Below, one piece after another: positions 24,029-36,601 of a stretch of 64,000 nt of DNA (within the stretch, counting starts at the first letter, position 1; each line of letters starts with the position of its first letter). This DNA comes from Stagonosporopsis chrysanthemi (taxonomy: Eukaryota; Ascomycota; Dothideomycetes; Pleosporales; Didymellaceae). A model generated the notes under the pieces. That model saw only the letters and a program-made list of their open reading frames with translations, did no database searches and had not been told where the DNA came from. A program made the translations under genes and the position numbers. The stretch spans positions 1 to 64,000 of the forward strand of contig JAFISE010000139.1 of the NCBI GenBank assembly GCA_022560025.1. The letters are read 5' to 3'.

Positions 24029-27000
24029 CTAATCACTCCAGTCGCGCCAAACGCCAACAGAACATGCGTCTGGCATGTCCGTAAATATCTCGAGCTCATA
24101 CCATTCCTCCACCGGTCCCCCAGGCCCTGACAGCCTGTCGAGCACCAGCCACAAATCGCCGCGATGGATAATGGCAGGATCAATGTGGACGCTCTCGGAC
24201 CGAACCGTCGCCGAGTCAGCGTATTCTCCACGCTCGCTAGCGATTAGGAATTTTCGCTCGGGACCCCTGCCTTGCTCAACGCTAAAGCGCAGAGGACTGC
24301 GAGCTAGCTTCCCATGGTCGACAGACCGCGGGCTGGTTGCCTTCAAGAACCGGGCGACAATAGTATATGATGCCAGACGCTGCGGCAGGAGTGGTGCAGC
24401 GATCTTGTGCATGTTGGCTCCAAAGCAAGCTGGGGCCAGCTTCATCGATTTCAAGCCAGCCCCATCTCGAGGGATTTGCTTCAGTACGACGTCGTTGCTG
24501 CTATCGATCCGTAGAGCGTAGTCGCCCGTTTGGCCTGCCTCAAACAAGGAGCAGATGATTGTGTACAGGCCCGGCTGAAGGTCTTTGACCTCAGCAGTAG
24601 CAGCTCCGACACGATGATTGCCCGAGTCTGCGAGCACATCTCGACTCTGCAGTCGATAGATCCTTTTCCCATGGCCAAGAGCGAGCTTAATGTGGAGCGG
24701 ATGCTCATGGCTGGAGCTCGTGAGCAGGACCGTAAGTGAAGACCGTACGCGAATGTCAAGCGCGTACTGAGGGTTCTCGAAGTATCTCGGTGAGCTGGTG
24801 TTACCTCCCGCGGTTTGTCTCGTCCAGGCCCCTGTCTCAAGCTTCTGGACGGGGTACTTAAGAGCTGCAGGCTCAAGAGCCATGGGCGAATTGGAGAACG
24901 CCGAGAGTGAGAAGGTGTACTGAGATGGGGGAAGATCGTCTTGATCGATGACGACAGTATAGTTCGAATCCGCATCCGCATCCCATCGCAGGAGACACTG
25001 CGGTGTTGAGACGTAATCGCTTGACTCGAGGTAGGTGTCTTTGATGTATAGGCGCTCACCGTGACCATTGCAAACGTATATGCTCATGTACCCCTTCGGG
25101 GGGTCTCCCGATGTGTTCATCTGAGAGTCGGAGCGGACAGTTCCATCGTTGAAAGCATCGGACTCTTCCTTGATGTCTGCTGGTGCATCTCGGAAATGGC
25201 GACTGAGGAGGAACCAGACAAGTCCTGCCTTCTTTGGTGAGAATGCAAACTGTGGATGGTGCACAATGCAATTTCCTGGCGTCTTCTGGGATTCAATGGT
25301 CCAGTCGAAATGAATGTCCTGCCGGTGACTGAACAAACCAGGATTCCAGTTCAGGTATAAGCTCTCGAAGTGCTGTATGACTTGTTCAAGTCCAATCCAG
25401 AACGTTGTTGGGTGAGGGCGCTCAAGAGTCGGAACACTATCTCGATGGTACGCCTCCAGGCTGGTCTTAGACTCTGCGCTTGAGGTAGATGTGTCTGGTA
25501 CGGGTGCTGCCGGTGAACGAGGACCTCGCCAGCCCTTGCCCTCCACCCAAGGGTTTTTTATCAGTAGAAGTCGATCATGGTTCGTCTCTCTCATGTCCAA
25601 CACCACGTAGCTGTGCTGACCTTCCAGACCTAATTCGCGCTCTTGCCGCGTAGACATTTTCCCGGTACCCGCTGTCACAAGAACGTCACCGTAGAGAAAG
25701 GCGTTGTAGATTCGTTTCCAGAGCTTATCGGGTATCGTATCGGTTCTGCACATGTCAACGGGAATGTCGAGATTGAGACAGACAACTCACTCTTGTAAGA
25801 ACACCTGCTCTGGAACCCAGCCAGTAAACGTCCACAAGTCGCTACACGAGTTGCTACCAGGGAAGTCGTATCCGCCGCGAACCTTGAGGTACGCTTTCTC
25901 AAGTAACGCAGGCCACAACAGCGCGGGATTGCGTCGGTCTATCACATGGAGGAATCGGTGTGTGTTCGAAACAGGCAAGCGGTCGTCAATTACAACCTTA
26001 CGCCAGCATCCGTTAAAGTGGAGTCGCACAATATACTTCCCGTTCGTGGATGCCACAGGTTTGCCCAAATGCTTGTCGAAAGGAAAGAGCTTGTCCTGGA
26101 GCATCTGATAGATTGAAGGTCAGCAACAAGTCGAGTAGATCCGGGTCTGACTGACCTGGTCGTGGCCGCGCTCGGCTCGAGCGACCCCGGCGCAGAGGCT
26201 AGCTACCACCGAACAGTCAGACGCAGCATCCTGTACGAGGTCGATAGAGCGCGAGCTCGACATCAAAGGCCCGATGCCATCCCGACTGTTCGGATAGAGG
26301 GAAGGCGGTGGTACAGCGTCGGCAGCACGGACCCAGCCTTGGAAGAATTGTTGTTGGTATGGTGATAGACTAAGATCGTGGGTATCACTAGATATAGACA
26401 TCAGAAATGCTGAAAGCGGGTTTCTGGAACAATGCATCCTACATGAATAGGTCCTGTCCATTCTGGGAGATGAAGTCAGTCGGTGCTGGGGTACCGTTCC
26501 ACGGTGGACATTTGAAACCATTGACGACAGATGCTTTCAGTAAAATGATGTCCTCTTTCTTTGATCGCCTCCTAGTTGACACAGGCTCGGACAGCCGATG
26601 GATATGCGAAGGTGGGGCAAGCTTCGGCGTAACAGTCGTCATAGAACCTGACGCAGTGGCTGCTACTGGCGTACTCGATTGCAGATACTGAAATGCGGCA
26701 TCTGAGTGCACTAGAAGAGATGGAGGTGCTGGCCTCTCGCCAGCACCTGCGCTTTTCCTGCCGGAACTTGTATTGTTGTCTTTGCAGCACATATCAGCGT
26801 TGGCGCTTGAGCTTGTGGCGCATGGTGATGAAGGTTGATCTTCCGAAAGATCTATCAGTGGCATCGAAGCTTGTCTAAGATCATCTCGATACAGACCTGC
26901 GTCGAACGGGCTTTGGAGAGGAAGTGAGAGGGAAGAAAATGGCGAGTTACCTGAAGCTGGAAGGGTGTCTCCAGGTGGGGCGTTTTTGTTCAAGCTGTAC

Positions 27001-27440
27001 ACGAATGAGTTCTCCAACGATGCTGTCTCTTCATACTCAGGACCAGGAGTGCTTGACACGTCGATGTTGGCTGCCCAATGACCAATTTGCGCGTCCTTGG
27101 TAGTCTTAGGTTGTCTAACGAACGGCGTCCAGTCACTCGACTTCTTGATGCGGTCTGCAACGTCCATCAGATCGCCACACTGAGACTTCAAGTTCTTCTT
27201 TTCGTCCGGATTTGACGACAGCTTGAGGGCTTTCATTAGGTTTTCGGCTGCCCTAATGGCAAGTGTGAGGGCTTCATCTTTGGTTGCAGCGGTCTGCAAC
27301 TGTGACCGATAGTTCTGCAGTGAGTGTGAGAATAAGTACGCGAAAATAATGCTAATCGTTTGTGTTGCTGTAAGGTCAGTGTCACGTACGCTGGCCGCTG
27401 TTTTGTAAGCCTCAAGCTGAGCTGTCTTGTCCATGGTCAA
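24029..27440 (-). CDS. palB: Calpain-like cysteine protease of pH signalling (PalB/Rim13)
   Basis: Five exons on the minus strand: 27390-27440, 26443-27314, 26156-26387, 25791-26104 and 24029-25745, giving 1,061 residues. The N-terminus forms an MIT-like helical region (about 1-80). A long Ser/Pro-rich linker leads to the calpain protease core with catalytic Cys366 (SDCSVVASLC), His534 (EGQHSYVVLD) and Asn554 (IKNPW). C-terminal beta-sandwich regions resemble calpain domain III. In Aspergillus and yeast this protease acts with ESCRT-III to cleave the PacC/Rim101 zinc-finger factor at alkaline pH. Exon joins are supported by DLFIDTHDLSLSP, GHDQMLQDKLFPF and FLQETDTIPDKLW. The first intron (27315-27389, 75 bp) keeps frame and lacks stops, so it is inferred only from splice signals and from the better MIT helix. 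Confidence 0.93.
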
Positions 27441-28073
27441 TGACGTGGCCGTATATCAGGTCTGCAACACGCGAAACTGTTGTAAAAGATAAGTTTTGGA
27501 TCATCTGGTGTTCGCCGTAGCCATGGCGCGTAAGCTGTATTCAAGTCGACTGCGCACTGCGTATGTATGGTCGTGATGCCGTCGTGGTGTTGCGGCTCAG
27601 TTTTAGCGTCACGCACGTGCTTTCCCAACGATCGGTTTGCGACCGCCTCTATCAATCTTAAATCAGTGGCTACTGCAGTGACTGGTAGTCTTCGGAAGCG
27701 ACTGCTGTACTTTAGCATTCTCGCTCTGCCTGCCATGCGCGGAATGCTCCGAACGAACCCGCGTTGAGCACAGAGCACGAGGAACCCTGTCCAATGCCTC
27801 TAAAACTGGACCTCGGCCGTGGACCTCGGTTGCAGCGTTTCGTCATGCGCGGTTCCCGAGAGCACGAAAGCTATCTGCCTGCTTTCCCTGGGCCAGGACA
27901 CCACTACCACGAATCTAGGACCTCAGACCGGAAACATATCGACCTGAAGATTATGATATAGCACTTGAACCAAAAAGTGACATTCTCTACACCGCATTGC
28001 TGTCTTCGCCGACGTCCTACACCCGTGCCCGATACCGCATTCTTCGTCCCGCGATATATTTCATACTCGAAGG
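27441..28073. other. Shared divergent promoter of palB and the peroxisomal carrier
   Basis: About 630 bp between two genes that point away from each other, so it should carry both promoters. Only short open frames with no recognisable content are present. Confidence 0.5.
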
Positions 28074-29237
28074 ATGGCTGGCCAGTCAAAGGTTGAAGTG
28101 CTCCCTCCTTGGGGCAACGCCGTCGCAGGCGCTGCCGGTGCCGTTATTGCCAACACATTGGTCTACCCATTGGACATGTAAGCTATTGCGGCCTCTCTAT
28201 ACAGACTGGGACGCTGATCATATCGCAGGATCAAGACGCGGCTGCAAGTACAGGTCAAACATTCAAAGACCTCGAATGATGCCAATCCGGCCGATCACGA
28301 GCACTACAACGGCACTCTTGATGCCATTCAGAAGGTCATCGCAAATGAAGGTGTCGCTGGGCTGTACACAGGCATGTTCGGCGCGCTGGTCGGTGTCGCC
28401 TCAACGAATTTTGCATACTTCTATTGGTACACTTTTGTCCGTAGCATGTATCTGTCCTACCAGACTGTCTCAGCCTCTCCATCAACAGCTGTTGAGCTGT
28501 CTCTAGGAGCCGTTGCCGGAGCCTTAGCGCAGCTATTCACAATCCCTGTCGCTGTTGTGACAACGCGCCAGCAGACAATGAGCAAGCACGAGCGCAAGGG
28601 TCTGATTGCCACAGGCATGGATGTTGTCAACAGTGAGGATGGATGGACAGGCCTCTGGCGAGGACTCAAGGCCAGTCTGGTTCTTGTCGTTAACCCCTCG
28701 ATCACATATGGCGCGTACCAGCGTCTGCGGGAGACGTTATACCCTGGCAAGAAGGCACTTAAGCCGCATGAGGCTTTTCGTAAGTACCGCCCAAACTGTA
28801 AGCCTTTCAAAAGCTGATTTTGTAGTCCTTGGGTCTCTATCGAAGATGCTAGCAACTATCGTCACACAGCCGCTTATTGTCGCCAAGGTCGGTTTGCAGT
28901 CAAAGCCACCGCCAGCCAGGAACGGCGTTCCTTTCAAGACCTTCACTGAGGTGATGCACTACATCATCGAGCATGAAGGCCCGTGGGCACTGTTTAAGGG
29001 CATTGGACCACAGATCTTAAAAGGTCTGCTTGTGCAAGGATTCCTCATGATGACGAAAGAGAGGTATGTCAAATGGCATCACACCTGGCTCGAGATGCTA
29101 ACTAGGCTTGTAGGATCGAATTCCAGTTCATTTTGTTGTTCAGATATTTCCGCCAGGTTCGCGCCGAGAAGCTACAGAAACTGGCGAACATTGCAGCAGA
29201 AAAGGCTGGAAAGGTTGCACCCGTGCTCGTCAAGTAA
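28074..29237 (+). CDS. ANT1: Peroxisomal adenine nucleotide carrier (Ant1/Pmp47)
   Basis: Four exons: 28074-28177, 28229-28779, 28826-29063 and 29114-29237, giving 338 residues. It is a three-repeat mitochondrial-carrier-family protein: first repeat with the signature PLDMIKTRLQ (interrupted by intron 1 within the Met codon), second with IPVAVVTTRQQ, third with QPLIVAKVGLQ, and six expected membrane helices. The sequence around NFAYFYWYTFVR and NPSITYGAYQRLRE is characteristic of the Pmp47/Ant1 group, which imports ATP into peroxisomes in exchange for AMP to support fatty acid activation. A related peroxisomal carrier with another substrate cannot be excluded. It ends 166 bp from the convergent acetylesterase gene. 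Confidence 0.9.
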
Positions 29238-29402
29238 GAAGTTGGTGTGTTCGCGCTCAGTATATTTTGCAGATACCTTTGGGATTTAGAGTCACATACT
29301 GGAGGCTGTTTGGATCCATCATGTCGGCGTCCAGGCAGCGTTGTAAATGAATTGTGCAAATTGCATTATTTCTACACTGCTCATTTACATCCACTAAAGC
29401 CT

Positions 29403-30226
29403 TCAAACAGCAGGGAAGACGTACTTGCCCGCATCTAACGCTGTCGCAATCTTCTTTACAGGGACAACATACTTCTTGACCTCTGGGACCTCCGCAACAA
29501 TCAATTGCGCCACCAGGTTGCCGAACACAACACTACCCTCGGCGTTCAAATGAGTAAAGTCGGTAGGGTTGAGGTTGTATGTCGCAGCGTTGTCCGCACC
29601 AATGCTGTTCAGGTACTTCGTGCTGGCGGTATTCAGGTCGATGATATCCGCCTTGGACTTTGCCGCCGCCTCCTTTGCAGCCGCCGTTACATCAGCCAGA
29701 CTCTCTGACACCTTGCCCGTGCTGTTCGAGAAACGCCTTCTGCTTAGGCTGGTCACCAAGATGGGCGTTGCGCCCGCGGCCCGCACTTCATCAACGAACG
29801 TGATAAGATTGGCTGTCAGGTCGGCCATAGAGATATTCTTTTCGGGCTTCTGGTCGTTGTGACCAAACTGGATGGTCACGTAGGGGCTGTGCTTGGCGGC
29901 AGATGACTTCACAGCAGCCAGGACGTTGTCCCAGTCGCCGCCTTGGCGGAACGAGACGGTGGTGGCTCCGTTATGGCCGAAGTTCTTGCCTGTTGCGTCC
30001 TTCTTCAGTGTGGTATTGAGGAAGCCGTCGCCCCAGCCTGGAATGAATCAGTACGGCGCTGTGGGTCAGGGGTGTGAGTAAAGGTACCTCCTCCGCCAGT
30101 CGACTGCACGGCAGTCGTTGAGTCGCCAGCGAGGAAGAATGCTGGGGGCTTTGCTTTCGGTGCAGCTACAGCTGAAGGTGTGAATGATGCGATGGTCGCA
30201 AGGATGGGGAGTGTAGAGAAACGCAT
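29403..30226 (-). CDS. Secreted rhamnogalacturonan acetylesterase (SGNH/GDSL, CE12)
   Basis: Two exons, 30088-30226 and 29403-30037, with a 50-bp intron, give 257 residues. A signal peptide covers about residues 1-22 (ending SAVAA). The SGNH blocks follow: block I FFLAGDST with nucleophile Ser36, block II around the Gly of QGGDWDN, block III QFGHNDQK with the oxyanion Asn, and block V DFTHLN with the catalytic Asp and His. This set matches fungal rhamnogalacturonan acetylesterases, which remove acetyl groups from pectin outside the cell. A role in plant cell wall breakdown follows from the family and suggests a plant-associated or saprobic life. A relative acting on another acetylated sugar is possible. 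Confidence 0.88.
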
Positions 30227-31048
30227 ATTGGCTTTCCACTCGAGTTAGATTGAAGGGTAGGATTTACACCAACGTACCAGGGTAACGAGATCTTTATACC
30301 TTTCGCTACAGTGCGCCTCTGTAGAGCGTGCATTTTACGAGGACATGTCATCACGCGCAGCCGGCATATTTTTACCCGCCGTTCTTTCCGCAATGTCTCC
30401 AGCGTCCCCCTCAATCAGTATCGAGCACAGATGTCAACAATCAATTAAGTGGGTCAAAAACCCTCAGTACAGGCTTAACTGTTACCTATCCAGGTAAGCG
30501 CCTGAAGTCGAGACTCAGATTGAATAGATTGTTGACATCTCTGGTATCGAGCAATTAATACGCGAGTCAAGCACGAAACGAGCCTCTGAGCACGATTTTT
30601 CGGAAATCTTGACCTCCAACAGTATCTCGGGCGACGGGAGCTGAGCAAAGTTGCTGCAATTCCACCAATGAGGGTCGTGATTGGATTACTCGGGGTGGAT
30701 GTGGGGCACACGGCAGGATTTCGTGGGGAATTTATCCGGGGGAAAAGGGTCCAAAGATGACGTTCTGGTTTGAAGGTTCATGGACCAGGCGATGCTTTCG
30801 GACTCAAGTTGGATCAGAAGATGATCCTCAAAAGAAACGAGCTTCTTCATAGACTGAGATGTATGTGGACCTTGCCTACAACGGTCTAGGCAACAATAAA
30901 TGGGTGATGCAGATTGAGGCCTCTTTTGCGCAACGTCTGCATTTGACGTTTAAAATGAATCATTACAAACGCAATCTATTCGCTGAAAAGGTATCCGCTA
31001 GAACGCTACAAAAGATCGGACAGGAATACATATACACATTATCGACCC
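30227..31048. other. Intergenic, promoter side of the acetylesterase gene
   Basis: About 820 bp. The part next to 30226 should hold the acetylesterase promoter and the part near 31049 the 3' end of the DUF2985 gene. No coding or RNA feature was recognised. Confidence 0.4.
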
Positions 31049-33245
31049 TCAAGGGTACGGGTTCTGCGCGGTCGGTCGTGACTCACCGTGCTTTCCGCAA
31101 CTCTCACTGCTACTACCCTGAGTCTTCTTCCTGATCATGTCAAGGCTCATACGCCCCGTCCGCTCGTTCTTAGTGAGATCGTCTCCTTCGTTCTCACTCT
31201 CGCGCTCCTTCTTCTTTTCGACCTTCTTGATCGCTTCATCGGTAAGCTCTTGTCTGTTCATGCGCTCAAGCACGTCAGTCTTTCTGGTGCGCTTGTCGCC
31301 GAGCCAGATGAGGAGACCGGCAGTGGCGTTGCAAGTGATCGAGCAGATCAGAATGACGGTTGTGATGGCGAAATGCCGGTCCTTGTAGTAGATGCCCCAC
31401 GTGGTGGCTCCGAGAGAGATCTGGAGAAGCGAGTGACAGTCAAGGAGCACAACAATAGCGACGAGTAAGCGAAGCGGGAACGCGTAATGGGTCTCGGTCT
31501 CATGGGGTTTGTAGAACGAGTGCGACTTGCAGAACTTCTCCTGGTGATGCTCGAGTTTGGCCTGTTGTGTGGGCGTAAGGACAGTAAACTCCCACTGCTT
31601 TTCAGGGTCCTCAGGATCTGTCGTCCGCGGTCCGCTTATGGGTGCATTGGTCGAAGGGAGGTCGTTCTGGTCGTGCAATGCAGGCAGCATGTCCTGCTTC
31701 CTTCGAGACCAAGTGTAGTGGTGGTAGTGTGCGATATAGATCATGTGATACGTGTCGATAGCTCGAAAAGGAGCAAGTCCGTCTCCAACAACGGCGAAGA
31801 GAGCCACCAGAACACTGTCGATGACATGAACGACGTAAATCTGCTGACCACCAACATTGATCCAGCCAATCAAGAACAACACCCATGCCAGACCAAATAA
31901 CGTGATAAGGGTGGCGTACAGCGTGACCAAGAAGCCCAACGGTCTCCGAACGTACTGTCCAAAACCTCTCATTGACCGCTTGAACTTCGAACGCTTCGAG
32001 TGAAGCATGTGTCGGACATGATCGTTCACTTCGACCTTGTCGTGCTTGCTCCAGCCTTCAAGAGAAGTGCCGTGCGGCAGCACGGCATAGCGCGAGTCGC
32101 TTAGCTGTGAGTCGATAGTTGCCAATGTGGCGGTGGTGCCCGACGTCTCGGTCCGCTGCAACCTAGGAGGAGACTGTAATTCTGCTCCGGTCTGTGCCGC
32201 ATGTGCCGGTGCCAGGATGCGATTGATCTCTTCCAGACTTTCGGTCTCGCTCGGAGCTCGTCGCAGGTTGTATGTCGGTCTCCGATTAAAAAATGGCAAG
32301 TTGGGAATGAACAGCGAATTTTGCAAGTTAGTCAAAGACGTCAAAGTTGCGACCTCAGGATCTGGGAAGGTCAGCCTTGCTTCTGGTAATATAGGAGGCG
32401 GTCTCACCGAGCGTGTCCAGCACATCCACCATGTCCGATGTGTAATCCATCCCCACATCCGCAGGTTCTTGTGCAGATGGGTTGAACGGATCCGGGGAGT
32501 TCTCCTTCTCTTTGCTGCTGGGGCTGTTCCAGAATGGGACCCTCGTCTGTATAGCGCTCCTGACTTTTCGTAATCTACTGGGCTCTGTCTGAGTGAGTGT
32601 GGAATCGGTTGATTTCGACGGCGTCCTTCCGAGTACCTGGCCTTCTTCCAGGGTATCCAGAGGTTGACTGAGTCGCTGTGAAGAGATGTTCGTGGCTTGC
32701 GCATACTGGTCCAAGGCGATCGAAGAAGGCATTCTCCGAATTCCTATACTAGCTTGACGCACACCTGGTGAAGGTCGGCTGTAAGGACTCTGCTGCTGGG
32801 GCGATCCACGTTGCTGATTCAATGGCCGATGTGGTGCTGAATTGCTCCGTGCTCTTTGGGGTGTCAATGGTGATGACGTCCTTGTGCACTTTAGCAATCG
32901 AACAATCCCTTGCTTTTGAGGTAGGATATACCCTTGTTTCTTCGGAGTTCGAACATCTTTAGGAGGAGGCACAGGCACACGTTTGCCAGCGTCTATTGAG
33001 GATTGCAGAGACGTCGGAGGCTCAATCCTCGGTTGTGGCACTGGGACGCGCTCTGGAACCGCAAAGTCGCGTGCGGCGGACTGTCCTGGGAAGCCCTCAT
33101 TCACACCGGTCGTGCTAGCGTTATCGTTGATTGCGAGTGTCGAAGGAGGAACAGCAAGAGACCCAGTGCCATTCCCGCGCGACACAGCCTCCGCAAGCCT
33201 GTTACGCGCCGTGCGCGTCTTCTGCTGGAACTTCAATTTCTCCAT
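31049..33245 (-). CDS. DUF2985-family integral membrane protein
   Basis: Two exons, 32408-33245 and 31049-32361, give 716 residues. The 46-bp intron (GTGAGA, GGCTGAC branch, CCCAG) joins DTL to DPEVATLTSL in frame. The first 350 residues are polar and Pro/Ser/Arg-rich and probably cytosolic and disordered. Membrane segments follow: GFLVTLYATLITLFGLAWVL (about residue 430), a second around VIDSVLVALFAVVGDG, and a C-terminal pair in PLRLLVAIVVLLDCHSLLQI and TTVILICSITCNATAGLLIW. The motif HYAFPLRLLVAIVVLLDCHS is typical of the fungal DUF2985 family, whose function is unknown. The tail is Lys/Glu-rich. The first Met is assumed at 33245; an upstream exon cannot be excluded. Confidence 0.82.
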
Positions 33246-34085
33246 GGAAGCGATTAGACTTGCGAACCGGATGAGAGCATCGCAGGCGCTTCAAGATATT
33301 AAACATGCTTTATGGCCAAGGCGCTCGCGCTGTATCATGCATGGGCGCGCCATCATCCTGGATTGGCTCTGAAAGCCTGGCAACGGGGCCTGGGCAGCGT
33401 CATACCGCAGCTGGCCAAACGCCTCCAACCCCTTTTGCAGCCTCACACATTGCAAACCGTGGAGAGATAGCGGGGATATTCCTCGCGGACCATGAGTTGA
33501 CGCGTTGCGTAGTATCCAGGTGCAAAGGCGGTAGAGTATCCTGAATGGAAACACCAGGTCCAACCCAAATCTCATGTGTCAAAGATCTGAAGCACGCCGG
33601 CAACAGGGCGAGTCACGGGCCGCGACCCTTGTCACGATCCTTTCGCTAGAGGCCAGGACGCCGTCCTGCAGGTTGACGCAATACCTCGTACCTGAGTCGC
33701 CTTACAAGATCCCGCTGAGATTGTTCTACGATACTGTAAGTTGTTGTAGTGCTGAAACGATCTCTATTTATCTAAGAAAGACCGTAGATCGCATTACCTA
33801 TCATGAAGTGAACTCGGACTTCACGTTCAGGGTCTTTTAGCTTCAGGTACGAAACGGACGCTTCTCTAGCGTACCTGTTGTCGCAAGTCGCCGAGGCCTG
33901 CCCAGGCTTACTCTCTGCCGACGCTTAATGGTATTAACTTGATCACCGCCATCGTCAAAATTGGATGCATGTGTCGTGATGATTCAATTGTTTTCCAGCA
34001 ACGGCTTTGTGTCGTTGCTTCTGACTGCTACATGAGGTCGTCTTTCATCGCTTCTACGCCTGCTCATGTAATCCACCATATCCAT
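33246..34085. other. Intergenic, no supported gene
   Basis: About 840 bp upstream of the DUF2985 gene and downstream of the threonyl-tRNA synthetase stop. Open frames at 33305-33544 and 33574-33840 show no recognisable content. Confidence 0.4.
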
Positions 34086-36601
34086 CTAAACCTTGTTCTC
34101 GACTCTCCGCTCGTCCCTCAACTTCACCAGCTTCTCAATCGCCTCGTCAAGAGGAACAATTTCACCACGCTGCTGAGAAGCCTGGTCGTCGCGGTTTCTC
34201 CAGTTCACGGCACGGTTCTGCTGCTCCTCAGCGCCGACAACCATGATGAAGTTGTAAAGAGCCAACTGTGCTGTGCGGATCTTCTTCTGCATGGTGTTCC
34301 CGCTAATGTCGATATCGGCGTGAATGTGCTGCTTGCGGAGCGCAGCCTGTACCTCCTTGACATAGTCGTTGGCACCGGGCATGACTGGAATGACCATGAC
34401 CTGACGAGGCGACAACCAGAATGGCCAGCGACCCGCGAAGTGCTCAGTGAGAATTCTGAAAGATGTTAGTGTCAAGGCAAACATTCGTTTCTGGACAACT
34501 TACGCGATGAAGCGCTCAAAGGATCCGTAGATGGCACGGTGAACCATCACAGGACGAGCGTAACCGGGCTGAGGAGGCTTGATCTGCTTCGAAATTGACG
34601 CAAGGTCGCCTGGCGTCTCTGGCTGCTTCTGGGCGAGAGCCTCCTTTGGCGCCGCCTCCTTTGGTGCCTCGGACGCCTTAACCTTCTCCTCCTTGGGCTT
34701 CGCAGTTGCAACCTCAGAAGTCATATACTCGAGCTCGAACTGGTTGGGGAGCTGGAAGTCGAGTTGAATAGTAGCGCACTGGTAGTCGCGTTTCAGAGCA
34801 TCGGAGATGGTGATGTCGATCTTGGGACCGTAGAATGCACCATCACCAGGGTTCAGCTCCCAGGCACCACCACCGTCGGCAGTGAACTTATCCAAAGCAT
34901 CCGTCAGCTTCGCCTCGGCCTTGTTCCAGGTGTCAATGTCACCGAGGAAACCTTCTGGGCGTGTGCTGAGCTTCAGCTTGAACGTGAAGCCGAACTTCCC
35001 GTAGACTGCGCGGAGGAAGTCGAACAGACCTAGCACTTCCTCGTTAATCTGATCCTCCGTGCAGAAGATGTGAGTGTCGTCCTGCTGGAAGCGGCGGACA
35101 CGGGTAAGACCAGTAAGGGCACCGCTGGCCTCGTTGCGGTGCAGAATACCAAAGTCGGCCATACGAATGGGAAGCTCACGGTAACTTCGCTCGCGGTGCT
35201 TGAAGATCAAACAATGACCGGGGCAGTTCATGGGCTTCAAAGCCCACTTCTCCTTCTCGACGTCAAATGTGAACATATCCTCGTGGTAATGTTGCCAATG
35301 ACCAGAAATCTTCCACAGCGCTGAGTTGTACATGTTTGGCGATCCGACCTCCTGGTACCCGCGATTCCAGTACTCCTCGCGTAAGAAAGCCTGCAATGTG
35401 TTGTAGATGATCTGACCGTGGGGCAAGAAGAAGCAGGACCCAGGGCTGTACTCGTGGAAGAAGAAGAGCTCCTGCTCCTTTCCAATCTTTCGGTGGTCAC
35501 GTTTTGCGGCCTCCTCCAGGAACTTGAGATGCTCTGCCATCCTGTCCTTGTCCGGGAAGGAAACACCGTAGATGCGCTGCAGGCTGTCATTGTTCGCGTC
35601 GCCCAGGAAGTACGAAGCGGAGTTCTTCATGACCTTGAACTGCTTTATCCTTCCAGTGTGGGGGACGTGGGGTCCACGGCAAAGATCGATAAGAGGGCCG
35701 TTGCGGTAGACGGTGGTGGATGTGCCATCAGGAATCTTGTCCTTGATGATGTGCTGCTTGTAAGGGTTCGACTTGAACATCTCCAGCAAATCCTCCTTGG
35801 ATAGTGTCAATCGCTCGAAGACCTGCTTCTCCTTAACAATGCTGTTGACAATGGTCTCCAGGGGTTTGTGATCAGAATGCTCCACGGCAGCCTTCTCAGG
35901 CAGAGCCATCTCGTAGTAGAAACCATCCTCGATCGGGGGACCGATGCACAGGTCGCAGCCAAATCTGCGCTCGGATGCCTCTCCAAGAATATGTGCGCTG
36001 GAGTGCCAGAAGACACGCTTGCCCTCCGGGTGGTCGAAGTCCAGTAGTTCCAGCTTGCAGCTCTTCTCGAGTGGTCGTTCGAGGTCCCACAGTGTCTCCT
36101 CAGGTGTGCCGTGGTCGAGACGGGCGATAACGGTGCGCTCGAACAAGCTCTTGCTGATGCCGCGCGCAATGCCTGCAGGGCTGGTGACCCATGATTCGCC
36201 CTCGATGAGTTTGCCGTCTCCGAGTGTGACCGTGATGGGCTCTACAAACGAGATGACACGTCAGTATCAATTGTTGCGCTGTCAGTGTGGCCGAACGTAC
36301 CGCGGGGCTTCTGTGCAACCTCCTCATCGTACTTGGCCTTGAGCTTCTCGCTGAGAGATGTTAGCGCTAGAGTCTGTACTCTGTCTCGCTCATCTTACAA
36401 GATCTGAATTCGGTGGTCAATGAAAGCAGGGACGGGCTCGAGCATCAAGGGTCGGCCACTCTCGTCACCGCCCTTCTTCTTCTCTTTCTTGGGCTTTGCA
36501 GCTTTGGGGGCCTTCTCCTCAACTTTCTTCTCGGCAGAGACGGCGAGGTCCTTGACACCCTCGACGACCTGGTTCACAGTGTCCTTGACCGCTTCCGCCA
36601 T
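34086..36601 (-). CDS. THS1: Threonyl-tRNA synthetase, cytosolic
   Basis: Four exons on the minus strand: 36399-36601, 36301-36350, 34504-36241 and 34086-34455, giving 786 residues. A Lys/Glu-rich N-terminal extension (about 1-65) precedes a TGS domain ([14 protein letters not shown] onward), the editing domain with the HSSAH motif ([12 protein letters not shown]), and the class II core: motif 1 region near [11 protein letters not shown], zinc-site region MNCPGHC, motif 2 [20 protein letters not shown], motif 3 [13 protein letters not shown]. The anticodon-binding domain follows ([15 protein letters not shown]). It charges tRNA-Thr. A roughly 55-residue Ala/Lys/Glu/Pro-rich insertion sits in the core between [10 protein letters not shown] and [12 protein letters not shown]. 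It shares an upstream region with the divergent GAR1 gene. A dual cytosolic and mitochondrial role cannot be judged. Confidence 0.95.
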
